Below are positions 1-8,746 of a stretch of DNA of 64,000 nt, in pieces. Origin of the DNA: Peptoniphilus sp034090345 (GTDB taxonomy: Bacteria; Bacillota; Clostridia; Tissierellales; Peptoniphilaceae); NCBI RefSeq assembly GCF_034090345.1, contig NZ_JAXDSS010000046.1, positions 31,717 to 95,716 on the forward strand, written 5' to 3'. The notes beneath the pieces were generated by a model. That model saw only the letters and a list, made by a program, of their open reading frames with translations, searched no databases and was not told where the DNA came from. The position numbers and the translations under genes are program-made. How positions within the stretch are numbered: position 1 is the stretch's first letter; every line of letters begins with the position of its first letter.

Positions 1-98
1 GCCGATGTGATGGCATCTTTAGATAGCATCATAGCACCAAGCACTGACTGTTCCGTTTCAGTGACATGAGGAGGTATTTTGAGATTTAAATCTTCCAT
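1..98 (-). CDS. dnaB: Replicative DNA helicase DnaB (DnaC in Bacillus), N-terminal fragment
   Basis: Only the first 32 codons are inside the window; the gene runs off the left edge. The visible peptide starts MEDLNLKIPPHVTETEQS and continues with VLGAMMLSKDAI, the typical opening of the replicative helicase N-terminal domain (PP-x3-EAEQSVLGAML). The start codon shares one base with the rplI stop (TGATG), so the two are translationally coupled. The order DUF2232-gdpP-rplI-dnaB is the classical Firmicutes arrangement and supports the call. In the cell this hexameric helicase unwinds DNA ahead of the replisome. Confidence 0.9.
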   Translation of the reverse strand, partial: MEDLNLKIPPHVTETEQSVLGAMMLSKDAITS

Positions 99-544
99 CA
101 TTCTGCCTCAACTATTACCTTTAATTTTGCAACTATTCCAGGATACAATTTTAAAGGTACAGTTTTTGTGGCCTCCATCTTAATGTTTTCACTTAATTCA
201 ATTTTTTTCTTGTCCAGTTTTATTTTAAGTTGCTCTTCAAGAGCTTCTTTTATATTTTGAGAAGTTATCGCTCCGAAAAGTCTTCCTCCCTCACCTGATT
301 TAGCCTTTATTACAACTTTGCCTGCTTCAATCTTCTTTTTTAGTTCAGTGAATTCAGCTCTGTTCTTCTTCTCTTCTTCTGCTCTCTTTTCGTTATCTTC
401 TTCCCATTTTTTAAGATTCTCTTCATTAGCTTCTATGGCAACTTTTCTTGGCAGCAAGAAATTTCTTGCGTATCCGTCTTTTGCCTCAACAAGAGACCCC
501 GCTTTCCCTAAATTTTTATCGTCTTTTAATAAAATTACCTTCAT
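98..544 (-). CDS. rplI: 50S ribosomal protein L9
   Basis: Protein of 148 residues, normal for L9. It begins MKVILLKDDKNLGKAG and continues with the conserved GYARNFLLPRKVA segment of the N-terminal rRNA-binding domain. A long charged connecting helix (about residues 42-75) leads to the C-terminal domain with GRLFGAITSQNI. L9 binds 23S rRNA domain V and helps maintain reading frame. Its start overlaps the gdpP stop by four bases (ATGA) and its stop overlaps the dnaB start by one base, so the three genes form one translationally coupled operon. Confidence 0.97.
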   Translation of the reverse strand: MKVILLKDDKNLGKAGSLVEAKDGYARNFLLPRKVAIEANEENLKKWEEDNEKRAEEEKKNRAEFTELKKKIEAGKVVIKAKSGEGGRLFGAITSQNIKEALEEQLKIKLDKKKIELSENIKMEATKTVPLKLYPGIVAKLKVIVEAE

Positions 545-2544
545 ATATTTTCTCCCTTTTTCTGTTCATCAATATACTCTTCCACTGCTTGTACTAAAAT
601 ATTTTCAGCTTCATCTAGAGATTCTACCTTTAGTCTGGCTCCAGCCATGTTAAGATGTCCTCCACCTCCTAATTTTTCAAGTATCAACTGCACTGAAAAA
701 TCCCCAGATGACCTTCCTGAAATGTGAATTTCATCATCTACCGGAGTCATTACAAAACTTGCTCTTATTCCATTTATATCAAGCAATTCATCGGCAGCTT
801 GTGCCGCTATCAATATGGAATTCGCAGCCTTTTTATCTAACCTTGAAATTGCCACTTCATCACAAACTACCTTTGTAGCGTGCACTACTTGAGCTCTGTT
901 TTGAAGTGTATCTAAGTCATCTTGGAACAAGTTCTTTACCTTTATCATATCTGCACCGGCACGTTTTAATATTGATGCCGCTTCAAAAGTTCTAACTCCT
1001 GTTTGGAAACTAAAGTTCTTAGTATCAACTACTATACCACTCATTAGCGCATCTGCCTCAAAATGGGTTAAATTTAATTCATCATTCATATAAGTCAACA
1101 TCTCAGTTACAAGTTCACTTGTAGAGGATGCATATGGTTCAACATAAGTCAGCACCGGATTTTTGACAAATTCCTTACCTCTTCTGTGGTGGTCTATTAC
1201 AACTATTTGTGTTGTCAAATCTAAAAGCTCGGGACTTTCAGTAAAGTTTGGCTTATGATTATCGACCAATATAACCAATGACTTAGGTGTTATATTACTC
1301 TTTGCCTGCTCTGAGGAAATTATCTTCTCAAAAATTTCAGGTTCTTCTTCTTTCATTCTATCAAGAAGGTTTGATATTGAAGGATTGCTCTTATTTAAAA
1401 CAATATGCCCTTCAACATTTCTATTTAACACAGCTCTTAAAATACCTATCGCTGAACCTATAGCATCCATATCGGCATTTTTATGTCCCATTATATAGAC
1501 GTCTTCCGCTCCATCAATAAGTTGTTTTAATGCAACACCTAACACTCTTGCCTTTACTTTGTTTCTCTTTTCAACAGCTTTTGACTTGCCCCCGAAGAAT
1601 TCATAATTGTCCTCAACTTTTATTACGGCTTGGTCTCCTCCACGTCCGAGTGCAAGGTCTAAGCAAGTGTCAGCTTCATCCACAGACTCTTTAAAATTAA
1701 GCCCAAAAGATGATACTCCTATCGAAAGTGTCATAGGTATGGAATTACCCATATCTAACTCTCTTAAATCGTCAAGTAGATCAAATCTCTTTTCCTTTAT
1801 GCTCTTTAATGCCCCAAAAGTCATGACAACTAGGTACATATCGTCATCATACTTTCTAACCAAGGCATCATAACTTTGAAAATATCCTCTTACTAAGTAA
1901 TCTATCTCAGCTATTAACTGTGGTCTGTTGGCAGTTGGTGCTGAGTCCATTGCCTCATCGTAGTTGTCCACTTCTATTTTTGCAACTATTGGATATTCTG
2001 AGACATATTTATCTCTCAAAACATCATAATCAGTCTTGTCTACAAAGTATAATAGAATTAATTTACTTCTATCTGATTCAGTTTTTTTTACATCAACTAC
2101 ATTCGCATAAACTCTATATGACTTAGAGCCTAATTTTGCAGTTAAATCTTCATCATTAGGCGCTTCAATTATACTTTCAAAATTTATTTCAGGAATCAAC
2201 TCAGAAACATTTATCTCCATAATTTCAACATCTTCAAATATATTTAAGAAAGTTGTGTTGTACCAAATTACATTCGCATTTTCATCTGTTATTACCATTG
2301 GAAAAGGCATAGAAAAAATAGCATGTTTTGTTATCGAGTCAAAGTCTCTACTTATTGTTTCAATCATCTCAACTGACTTTTGGTTGTACTCTTCTATGGT
2401 CTTACTACCTGAGTATATCAAATAAACCAAAATTAGAAGTCCCAAAATACCTAGCCAAGGCTCAAAGTATAAAAGTCCTATGCTCAATATAGCAACAACT
2501 ACTATAAATCCTTTAAAGTCTTTTAAATCAAATTTATAATCCAT
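541..2544 (-). CDS. gdpP: Cyclic-di-AMP phosphodiesterase GdpP (DHH/DHHA1, YybT family)
   Basis: Protein of 667 residues, the usual size for GdpP. Two membrane helices lie at about residues 12-46, followed by a PAS-like region (80-170) and a degenerate GGDEF domain (180-310) without an intact GG[D/E]EF motif. The DHH domain has GHKNADMD (H354, D358, D360), D428 in VDNH and DHH at 451-453, all expected manganese ligands. The C-terminal DHHA1 domain carries GGGGHLNMAGA. The enzyme hydrolyses c-di-AMP to pApA at the membrane and so affects cell-wall and potassium homeostasis (family knowledge). It sits 8 nt downstream of the DUF2232 gene. Confidence 0.95.
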   Translation of the reverse strand: MDYKFDLKDFKGFIVVVAILSIGLLYFEPWLGILGLLILVYLIYSGSKTIEEYNQKSVEMIETISRDFDSITKHAIFSMPFPMVITDENANVIWYNTTFLNIFEDVEIMEINVSELIPEINFESIIEAPNDEDLTAKLGSKSYRVYANVVDVKKTESDRSKLILLYFVDKTDYDVLRDKYVSEYPIVAKIEVDNYDEAMDSAPTANRPQLIAEIDYLVRGYFQSYDALVRKYDDDMYLVVMTFGALKSIKEKRFDLLDDLRELDMGNSIPMTLSIGVSSFGLNFKESVDEADTCLDLALGRGGDQAVIKVEDNYEFFGGKSKAVEKRNKVKARVLGVALKQLIDGAEDVYIMGHKNADMDAIGSAIGILRAVLNRNVEGHIVLNKSNPSISNLLDRMKEEEPEIFEKIISSEQAKSNITPKSLVILVDNHKPNFTESPELLDLTTQIVVIDHHRRGKEFVKNPVLTYVEPYASSTSELVTEMLTYMNDELNLTHFEADALMSGIVVDTKNFSFQTGVRTFEAASILKRAGADMIKVKNLFQDDLDTLQNRAQVVHATKVVCDEVAISRLDKKAANSILIAAQAADELLDINGIRASFVMTPVDDEIHISGRSSGDFSVQLILEKLGGGGHLNMAGARLKVESLDEAENILVQAVEEYIDEQKKGENI

Positions 2545-2552
2545 CTTTCACC

Positions 2553-3446
2553 TCACGCGAGCCTTCTAAAGTTGAATATATTGTCCAAAACACCCATGGC
2601 TATAAAAACAAACTGTGCTCCCGGAACTAAAAATCCAAAAAGAGGCACTAAAATTTTTATAAACCTTCCAGCTTTAATCTTATTTAGTATGAACATTATA
2701 ACACTCATTCCCAAGAAAAATAGTATGCTTGAGAATACTAAGATTAAGTTTTCTATAACTAAATTAGGTGACTCAAAAAGTCTATCTCCAAAGCTATATA
2801 ATCCAGCTATTGAAAAAACTCCTACAAATAATATTCCTTTTGGTAGATTAAAATAAATAAATGGTTTATAGTTTAATTTTAATCCTTGTTTTAAGATAAG
2901 CTTTCTTATTGATAAGTGATATGTTACATAACTTAACAAAAGAGAAATTATAACTAACATAGCCGGCATCAATTGCAACGACCTATTATACAACATAGTC
3001 CATTCTGCAGTTGAGAGCTTTTCAATACTCATATTATTTTGTACTTGTATAAAACTTTCTAAAACTTCTTTTGATTTTAACATTTCAGGGCTAACCCCAT
3101 AAGAATATGAAGTTACAAATATAGAAATAAAAAACATTACCGCTGCCAAAACTACAGTTGAATTCTGGTCATAATTTTTATGCATCATCCAGTGAAATAC
3201 TAAAATCATTGGCCCAAATAACGTAAAAACTACTATTGCATAATTTAAAGAAATCATAGTCAGTAGTGCATTGGCAACAAAGAACATCGAAAAAGCGCTC
3301 ATAACGCCTCCTGATATAGCTTCCCCAACGAAAATAGCCGGTAAAAATAAAAATGCCGGTGGAAAAACCATTCCAATCGCAGCAATAAGTACTGCTCTTG
3401 TAACCAATATAAACTTATTTAATGTTGAATTTGTAATTTCAATCAT
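2553..3446 (-). CDS. DUF2232 (YybS-like) polytopic membrane protein
   Basis: Hydrophobic protein of 297 residues with about eight predicted membrane segments, belonging by composition and position to the DUF2232/YybS family found directly upstream of gdpP in Firmicutes. No catalytic motif is seen. An S-component-like or transport role has been suggested for such folds, but I cannot support one here. I chose the ATG at 3446: the longer reading frame would run through the divergent intergenic promoter region to 3539. AAGGGG abuts this ATG, so spacing is poor and the start is the least certain point. Confidence 0.8.
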   Translation of the reverse strand: MIEITNSTLNKFILVTRAVLIAAIGMVFPPAFLFLPAIFVGEAISGGVMSAFSMFFVANALLTMISLNYAIVVFTLFGPMILVFHWMMHKNYDQNSTVVLAAVMFFISIFVTSYSYGVSPEMLKSKEVLESFIQVQNNMSIEKLSTAEWTMLYNRSLQLMPAMLVIISLLLSYVTYHLSIRKLILKQGLKLNYKPFIYFNLPKGILFVGVFSIAGLYSFGDRLFESPNLVIENLILVFSSILFFLGMSVIMFILNKIKAGRFIKILVPLFGFLVPGAQFVFIAMGVLDNIFNFRRLA

Positions 3447-3525
3447 CCCCTTACTATTTTTTATTTTACCATACCAACTAAATATAAAATAGATATTTGT
3501 TAATATGCTATTTATATACATATTG

Positions 3526-3534
3526 TGGTATAAT
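3526..3534 (+). promoter_or_regulatory. Extended -10 promoter of the IclR regulator gene
   Basis: TGGTATAAT is a perfect -10 hexamer with the extended TGn element, about 28 nt before the ATG of the IclR gene. No good -35 hexamer is visible at 17 bp spacing, as is common for extended -10 promoters. Confidence 0.5.
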
Positions 3535-3562
3535 TTCACTAACGTGTAGGAAAGGAGTTAAT

Positions 3563-4315
3563 ATGATTCAAAGTTTAATTAAAGCAGCAAATATACTCGA
3601 ATATATGAAACAAGACAGCCGCGAATTCACCATCGCAGAAATTTCAGAAGCCATATCAATTCCACCAAGTACAACTCACAGAATTTTATCCACACTAATA
3701 GCCTGTGAGTTTGTAACTAAAGACAACAATACCCACTTATATAAACTTGGTCCCGGACTTATTTCAATAGGCATGGCAGCTTCAGGAAATATAAGTCTGC
3801 AAAGTGAGGCTGATATTATTTTAAGAAAACTTTCAGACGAAACTAATGAGGACTCATTTATGATAGTTCGCTCTGAAAATACAGGAGTTGTCATAGGAAA
3901 AGCCGAAGGCTCTGAAACATTGAAAATCGTTGAAAATTTCGGAAGACAAATACCTCTACATAAAGGTGCTATAAGAAAAGTAGTTCTTGCATACCAGTCA
4001 GAGGATTTTATAAATTCTTACTTAAAACTTGAATTAGATCCATATTCAACCGGCCCTGTAGATATTGAACAATTAAAATCTGAACTTCAAAGAATTAGAG
4101 AAAAATCTCTTGCAATTTCAGAAGGAGAGTACATAAAAGATACTATAGGCCTTGGAGCACCGGTTTTTAATCATACAGGCGACTTCATAGCTTCCATAGG
4201 TATAGTTACCCCCGAATACAGGTCAAAAGATAAAGTTGATGAAATGATTAAATATGTGAAAGGAGCAGCCTTGGAACTTTCAAAACGTCTAGGCTATAGA
4301 GGAAAGAATGAATAA
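3563..4315 (+). CDS. IclR-family transcriptional regulator
   Basis: Protein of 250 residues. The N-terminal winged helix-turn-helix (about 1-62) includes FTIAEISEAISIPPSTTHRI, and the effector-binding IclR domain follows (75-250). The ATG at 3563 is preceded by AAAGGAG at 3551-3557; longer versions lack a ribosome binding site. It overlaps the start of the following msrC gene by eight bases. In Bacillus the pxp/kip operon carries its own IclR-type regulator (KipR). The adjacent, convergent pxpABC operon suggests that this protein regulates 5-oxoproline use (inference). Effector and operator are unknown. Confidence 0.85.
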   Translation: MIQSLIKAANILEYMKQDSREFTIAEISEAISIPPSTTHRILSTLIACEFVTKDNNTHLYKLGPGLISIGMAASGNISLQSEADIILRKLSDETNEDSFMIVRSENTGVVIGKAEGSETLKIVENFGRQIPLHKGAIRKVVLAYQSEDFINSYLKLELDPYSTGPVDIEQLKSELQRIREKSLAISEGEYIKDTIGLGAPVFNHTGDFIASIGIVTPEYRSKDKVDEMIKYVKGAALELSKRLGYRGKNE

Positions 4316-4751
4316 GTATGAAGAACTTTTATTTAAGATAAAATCTCTTTGTTCTCAAACGGAGAATAAAGTTTCAATTCTGGCAAATGTTTCAGCAGTA
4401 TTGTTTGAAATGGAAGATGTTTCATGGGCGGGGTTTTATATATTAAAAAATCAAAAACTATTGCTAGGACCATTTCAAGGTAGAGTAGCTTGTACTAAAA
4501 TTGAAATCGGAAAAGGTGTTTGCGGCAAATCCTTTGAAAAAAGTGAAACGCTAATCGTTGATGATGTCCATAAATTTGATGGACATATAGCTTGTGATTC
4601 AAGAAGCAATTCTGAAATAGTTGTTCCAATTATGAAAGATGATCTCCCGATTGGAGTAATTGATATAGATTCAACTTCATTCAATAGATTTTCAAAAATT
4701 GAAAAAGATTTTTTAGAAAAAGTTTCATATATAGTTTCAGAAAAAATGTAA
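4308..4751 (+). CDS. msrC: Free methionine-(R)-sulfoxide reductase (GAF domain, fRMsr)
   Basis: Single GAF-domain protein of 147 residues, the normal length. All three family cysteines are present with canonical spacing: C62 in VACTKI, C72 in GKGVCGKS and C96 in GHIACDSRSNSEIVVP. The enzyme reduces free methionine-R-sulfoxide using thioredoxin, which protects the methionine pool from oxidation. It overlaps the upstream IclR gene by eight nucleotides, so the two are probably co-transcribed. A shared terminator with pxpC follows. Confidence 0.93.
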   Translation: MNKYEELLFKIKSLCSQTENKVSILANVSAVLFEMEDVSWAGFYILKNQKLLLGPFQGRVACTKIEIGKGVCGKSFEKSETLIVDDVHKFDGHIACDSRSNSEIVVPIMKDDLPIGVIDIDSTSFNRFSKIEKDFLEKVSYIVSEKM

Positions 4752-4805
4752 TTTTAAGAATATGTGTATTACAAATAATATACGCACATCCTCTATATTT
4801 TAAAA

Positions 4806-4828
4806 GGTGCCGGCTTTATACCGACACC
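4806..4828. terminator. Bidirectional intrinsic terminator between msrC and pxpC
   Basis: An 8-bp imperfect stem (GGTGcCGG / CCGaCACC) with a 7-nt loop, followed by ATTTTTA on the plus strand and by TTTT on the minus strand. It lies between convergent genes and can serve both. Confidence 0.8.
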
Positions 4829-4834
4829 TAATTT

Positions 4835-5773
4835 TTATACTAAATTTCTAATTTCTTCTATTTTTCTACGGTAATCTTTATAAATTTTTTGAGCTTCCTC
4901 TATAGAAACTTGTTGGAATAAAACTTTTCCATGCGGAGCCATTTGTGACAATTTACAAATATCCGGCGTTATTACAGTTGCTATCTTAGTATATCCACCA
5001 GTGGTTTGACGGTCTGCCATTAACACAATAGGCCTGCCATCTGCCGGAACTTGGACAGAACCCTTAACTGTTCCATCTGATATTATATCCGCACCCTTTT
5101 TAAATTCCAATGGGTTTCCATCCAATCTAATCCCCATTCTGTCGGCATTTTTAGTTATTGTATATCCACCTGACATAAAGAATTTTTTAATACCTTCTTC
5201 CGTAAAATAATCATCTTGTGGTCCTAGCACAGCTCTTAAAACTGCAAATTGACTCATAACAGGTCTATATTTTTCAGGAATAACTCTCTTCACAAAATCT
5301 CTTGCATTTAAAATTTCAAATTCATCTTTTGGTTTTAAAGCTCTTCCTTTATAGCCACCTATCTTGCTTTTTATTAAAGTTGATTTACTTCCATTTAATT
5401 CTTCAACGCCTATCTCTCCACTAAAAGCCAAATATGCTCTCATTCCGGATTTTAATTTTCCAAAACTTAGTGTGCTTCCAGCTTTTAACAAGTGAGTCTC
5501 ATACATTGCAACCTCTATACCGTCTACTTTAGGTGTAACATCAGCGCCTGTAACAGCAAAAGTTACGTCTTCATCAACTTTTAAAGTTGGTCCCAAATAA
5601 GTTATTTCAAATACAGCTTCACCGCTTTTATTGCCAACTAAAATATTTGACAACTCATAGCTGTATTCATCCATTACTCCTGCTTGTCCTATGCCAAACT
5701 TTTGATATCCTATTCGCCCAAAATCTTGAACGGTAGTGAGTATACCTCCCATTATAACTTCTACTTTAGCCAT
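4835..5773 (-). CDS. pxpC: 5-oxoprolinase subunit PxpC (KipA/biotin-dependent carboxyltransferase-like)
   Basis: Protein of 312 residues with the typical N-terminus GGILTTVQDFGRIGYQKFG and the DGRPIVLMADRQTTGGY segment of the KipA/AHS2 family. With PxpA and PxpB it forms the ATP-dependent prokaryotic 5-oxoprolinase that converts pyroglutamate to glutamate (established for the family). Its start overlaps the pxpB stop by eight bases. It is the last gene of the pxpA-transporter-pxpB-pxpC operon, ending at the shared terminator. Confidence 0.93.
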   Translation of the reverse strand: MAKVEVIMGGILTTVQDFGRIGYQKFGIGQAGVMDEYSYELSNILVGNKSGEAVFEITYLGPTLKVDEDVTFAVTGADVTPKVDGIEVAMYETHLLKAGSTLSFGKLKSGMRAYLAFSGEIGVEELNGSKSTLIKSKIGGYKGRALKPKDEFEILNARDFVKRVIPEKYRPVMSQFAVLRAVLGPQDDYFTEEGIKKFFMSGGYTITKNADRMGIRLDGNPLEFKKGADIISDGTVKGSVQVPADGRPIVLMADRQTTGGYTKIATVITPDICKLSQMAPHGKVLFQQVSIEEAQKIYKDYRRKIEEIRNLV

Positions 5774-6509
5774 TCAACTCACCTACTTCTACACGTCTAA
5801 CATTGACTTTATAGTCTCCAGATTCCACTTCAGCTTTTATTTTATTGTACTCTTCTTCGTCTATACTCACATATCTTATATAATCTCCGGCTTGTATAAA
5901 CACCGGCGGTTCCGCTTCCGGATTGTATAGTTTAAGTGGCGTTCTTCCTATCAACTGCCAACCACCCGGTGACTCAGATGGATACATTCCCGTTTGACTA
6001 CCTGCTATTCCAACAGAACCGGCTTCAATTTTAAACCTTGGAGATTTCAACCTTGGTGTTGCTATTCTCTCATCCATTCCGCCCAAATAAGTAAATCCCG
6101 GTGCAAATCCAAGCATATAAACTAAATAATCAGTTCCTGTGTGAATTTTTACAACCTCTTCTTCTGACAGACCTGCATTTGATTTTACAAAGTCCATGTC
6201 AGGGCCATACTCTCCACCATATAAAGTCGGAATCTCTATAAGATTTACTTTTTCTTCTCCATCACTTGAAGAAACACTCTCATATTTTTTTAACTGTTCA
6301 ACCAATTCACTATAACTCAACTTTTCAGGTTCATACACTATGGTTATGGACCTATATGTTGGAGTCATCTCCACTATTCCGTCTATATTACCATCTATCG
6401 CCGCCATAGTACTTCTGATTTTGGCGTTTATATCTTTGTTTATCTCATTTCCAAACTCCATAACTATGGCTCTGTCTCCGGCTATGAGATATTTAACTTC
6501 ATTGTACAT
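5766..6509 (-). CDS. pxpB: 5-oxoprolinase subunit PxpB (KipI/AHS1 family)
   Basis: Protein of 247 residues. Conserved AHS1 features are GDRAIVMEFGNEI near the N-terminus, YMLGFAPGFTYLGG in the middle and GSVGIAGSQTGMYP followed by SPGGWQLIGRTPL. It is a subunit of the 5-oxoprolinase complex; the Bacillus orthologue KipI was first described as an inhibitor of the sporulation kinase KinA. A good GGAGG ribosome binding site precedes the start, and the gene lies 9 nt after the transporter gene. Confidence 0.94.
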   Translation of the reverse strand: MYNEVKYLIAGDRAIVMEFGNEINKDINAKIRSTMAAIDGNIDGIVEMTPTYRSITIVYEPEKLSYSELVEQLKKYESVSSSDGEEKVNLIEIPTLYGGEYGPDMDFVKSNAGLSEEEVVKIHTGTDYLVYMLGFAPGFTYLGGMDERIATPRLKSPRFKIEAGSVGIAGSQTGMYPSESPGGWQLIGRTPLKLYNPEAEPPVFIQAGDYIRYVSIDEEEYNKIKAEVESGDYKVNVRRVEVGELNG

Positions 6510-6518
6510 AATTCCTCC

Positions 6519-7715
6519 TTAGAAGAAAGTAGATAATTTAGTCACCATTGTTGTAACTCCCAAATAGAATGAAAGTGCCGTTACAATCCATCCTAAATAG
6601 AAAAGAACCATTGGATGTTCATAATTTCCTACTATTGATTTCTTCTTACTTGCAATAAGCATAACCGCTAAAGTTATTGGTAAAATCAATCCATTTAAAG
6701 CTCCTACTAGTACAAGTAGTGTTTGTGGTTGACCTATTAAGACATATGCAAGAGTTGAAACTACTATAAAGCCAATTGTGAATAAATTAGCCTTTTCTTC
6801 AACTACTTTGAATAGAGTTTTTAAGAAAGATACTGAAGTAAAAGCACAACCTACGATTGAAGTAATCGCAGCTGCAGTAAATACCAAACCAAATATCTTA
6901 TAACCAACTTCTCCACTTGCTATTTTAAAAGCTGACGCCGCTATATTTTCAGGATCAAGTTGTCCGCCTGATGATATTACTCCAAGAACAGCTAAGAATA
7001 ATAAAATTCTAACTATTAGAGCAACTCCTATTCCCATTGTTGCCGACTTAGTAACTTGTGGTAAATTTTCTTCGCCAGTTATTCCCGCATCAATTAATCT
7101 GTGCCCGCCTGAGAATACTATATATCCACCAACAGTTCCTCCAAGAAGAGTTAGTACAGCAGGAATAGTATTGTTTAATTCTGTAGGTGCAACTGCTCTA
7201 ACAGCAGCTTCTCCAACCGGAGGCGCAGTGGTAACACATACGTAACCTATCAAAAGTATCATTCCGGCACCTAACACTTGGGTTAGTTTATCCATTGCAT
7301 TACCGGCTGACTTTGAAGTGAAGATTACTATTCCCAGTAGAGCAGCAATTATTGCTCCAAGTTTTGTATCCATACCAAATATTACATTTAGTCCTAGTCC
7401 TGCTCCACCAACATTTCCTATGTTAAATGCAAAGCCACCAAGAGCTACTAAAAATGCTATAAAATATCCTAATCCAGGCAATACTTTGTTTGCTATATCT
7501 TGTCCTCTTAATCTTGAAACTGCTATAACTCTCCAAACATTAAGTTGCGCAACATAACTCATTATTATTGAAGCAAATATTACAAAAGCAAAATCAGCAT
7601 GTAAATCATTTGTGAACTTTGCTGTCTGTGTCATAAATCCAGGTCCTATTGCAGAAGTAGCCATTAAAAAAGCTGCCCCTAAAAGAACCGACCAATTTAT
7701 TTTTTTCTTTTCCAT
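6519..7715 (-). CDS. NRAMP-related transporter (YcsG-like) of the 5-oxoproline operon
   Basis: Protein of 398 residues with about 11 membrane segments, in the place occupied by ycsG in the Bacillus ycsF-ycsG-kipI-kipA operon. It belongs to the NRAMP/APC fold, but the metal-binding DPGN of helix 1 is replaced by a region reading AIGPGFMTQTAKF. Helix 6 has VFSGGH instead of the MPH-type motif. The loss of both metal-ligand motifs and the operon context suggest import of 5-oxoproline or a related organic acid rather than a divalent metal (inference). Confidence 0.8.
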   Translation of the reverse strand: MEKKKINWSVLLGAAFLMATSAIGPGFMTQTAKFTNDLHADFAFVIFASIIMSYVAQLNVWRVIAVSRLRGQDIANKVLPGLGYFIAFLVALGGFAFNIGNVGGAGLGLNVIFGMDTKLGAIIAALLGIVIFTSKSAGNAMDKLTQVLGAGMILLIGYVCVTTAPPVGEAAVRAVAPTELNNTIPAVLTLLGGTVGGYIVFSGGHRLIDAGITGEENLPQVTKSATMGIGVALIVRILLFLAVLGVISSGGQLDPENIAASAFKIASGEVGYKIFGLVFTAAAITSIVGCAFTSVSFLKTLFKVVEEKANLFTIGFIVVSTLAYVLIGQPQTLLVLVGALNGLILPITLAVMLIASKKKSIVGNYEHPMVLFYLGWIVTALSFYLGVTTMVTKLSTFF

Positions 7716-7723
7716 AAATTACC

Positions 7724-8497
7724 TCACTTTATAAATTCATCTACAGGCTTTATTTCAATTCCCGCTTCAATTAAACCTGCTCTTATCTGTTGAACAAATT
7801 CCATTGCTTTTGGATTATCTCCATGAACACATATAGAATCGGCTTTTATGTCTATATCTGTTCCGTCAACAGCTGTAACTTTTCCTTCTTTAATCATTCT
7901 TATAACCCTTGGCAATGCATCCTTTATATCTTTTACGAACGCTCCCGGTTGAGAACGATTTACAAGTGTTCCATCCGGATTGTATCCTCTATCAGCAAAG
8001 ACTTCTTCACTTACTCTAAGTCCTCTCTTCTTTGCCTCTTTTGCTATGTAACTTCCGCTTAAAACCATTAAAATTATATCTTTATCTAAAGCTTCTATAC
8101 CATCTATTATTCCTGCTGCCAAATCAGGATCAACGCAAGCTTTATTGTAAAATCCTCCGTGCAATTTCATATGCTGTAATTTTGTGCCATTAGCTTTAGC
8201 AAATGCCATTAAAGCGCCTGTTTGATACAACATATAATTTTTAGCCTCTTCTCTAGTTATAGTCATGGCTCTTCTTCCAAATCCCAAAAGGTCCGGATAG
8301 CCAGGATGTGCTCCAACTTTTACCCCATTTTCAATTGCAAGCTTTACAGTTTTGTCCATAATCATAGGGTCTCCTGCATGCCAGCCGCAAGCCAAATTTA
8401 TGCTGCTAACATACTTTATGATTTCATCATCCATTCCCAACTTGTAACTTCCATAACCTTCTCCTATGTCACTGTTCAAATCAACATAAAATTCCAT
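7724..8497 (-). CDS. pxpA: 5-oxoprolinase subunit PxpA (LamB/YcsF family)
   Basis: Protein of 257 residues, full length. It shows the family hallmarks DLNSDIGEGYGSYKLG, INLACGWHAGDPMIM and the PHG-type segment GAHPGYPDLLGFGRR, plus VCVHGDNP near the C-terminus (residues read ICVHGDNP). PxpA is the subunit thought to carry the ring-opening step of ATP-dependent 5-oxoproline hydrolysis. It is the first gene of the operon; an inverted repeat lies immediately upstream. All three enzyme subunits are intact here. Confidence 0.94.
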   Translation of the reverse strand: MEFYVDLNSDIGEGYGSYKLGMDDEIIKYVSSINLACGWHAGDPMIMDKTVKLAIENGVKVGAHPGYPDLLGFGRRAMTITREEAKNYMLYQTGALMAFAKANGTKLQHMKLHGGFYNKACVDPDLAAGIIDGIEALDKDIILMVLSGSYIAKEAKKRGLRVSEEVFADRGYNPDGTLVNRSQPGAFVKDIKDALPRVIRMIKEGKVTAVDGTDIDIKADSICVHGDNPKAMEFVQQIRAGLIEAGIEIKPVDEFIK

Positions 8498-8522
8498 ATT
8501 TTGATTCCCCTCTACTATAGAA

Positions 8523-8576
8523 TTAAGAACAAATTAAATTAGAATACGTTTTCACATTTATTTTATTTGTTCTTAA
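8523..8576. promoter_or_regulatory. 12-bp perfect inverted repeat upstream of pxpA
   Basis: The arms TTAAGAACAAAT (8523-8534) and ATTTGTTCTTAA (8565-8576) are perfect inverted copies with a 30-bp spacer. They begin 26 bp upstream of the pxpA start codon. The position suits a two-site operator for a dimeric or tetrameric regulator such as the nearby IclR protein, or a 5'-UTR hairpin of the pxp mRNA. No poly-T follows on the minus strand, so it is not an obvious terminator. Confidence 0.55.
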
Positions 8577-8746
8577 ACTAATTTTATTATCTTTACATCT
8601 TCATTGCAATACTATGTGTAAAAAATATTTTCTGTATTTAATTTTTAAAATCTTTTTTACACTTTAATTTTTTATTATGCTACATTTTAATTTACTACCA
8701 TGTTATAATCATTTTAATAGCAAAATATATTTAAGGAGATACTTTT

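Noticed and set aside
2572..2856. Plus-strand ORFs inside the DUF2232 gene (and 3271-3492)
   Set aside because: Shadow frames of the membrane protein gene with no ribosome binding site.
3447..3539. N-terminal extension of the DUF2232 protein to 3539
   Set aside because: The extra 31 residues overlap the divergent promoter region of the IclR gene, and the ATG at 3539 has no ribosome binding site.
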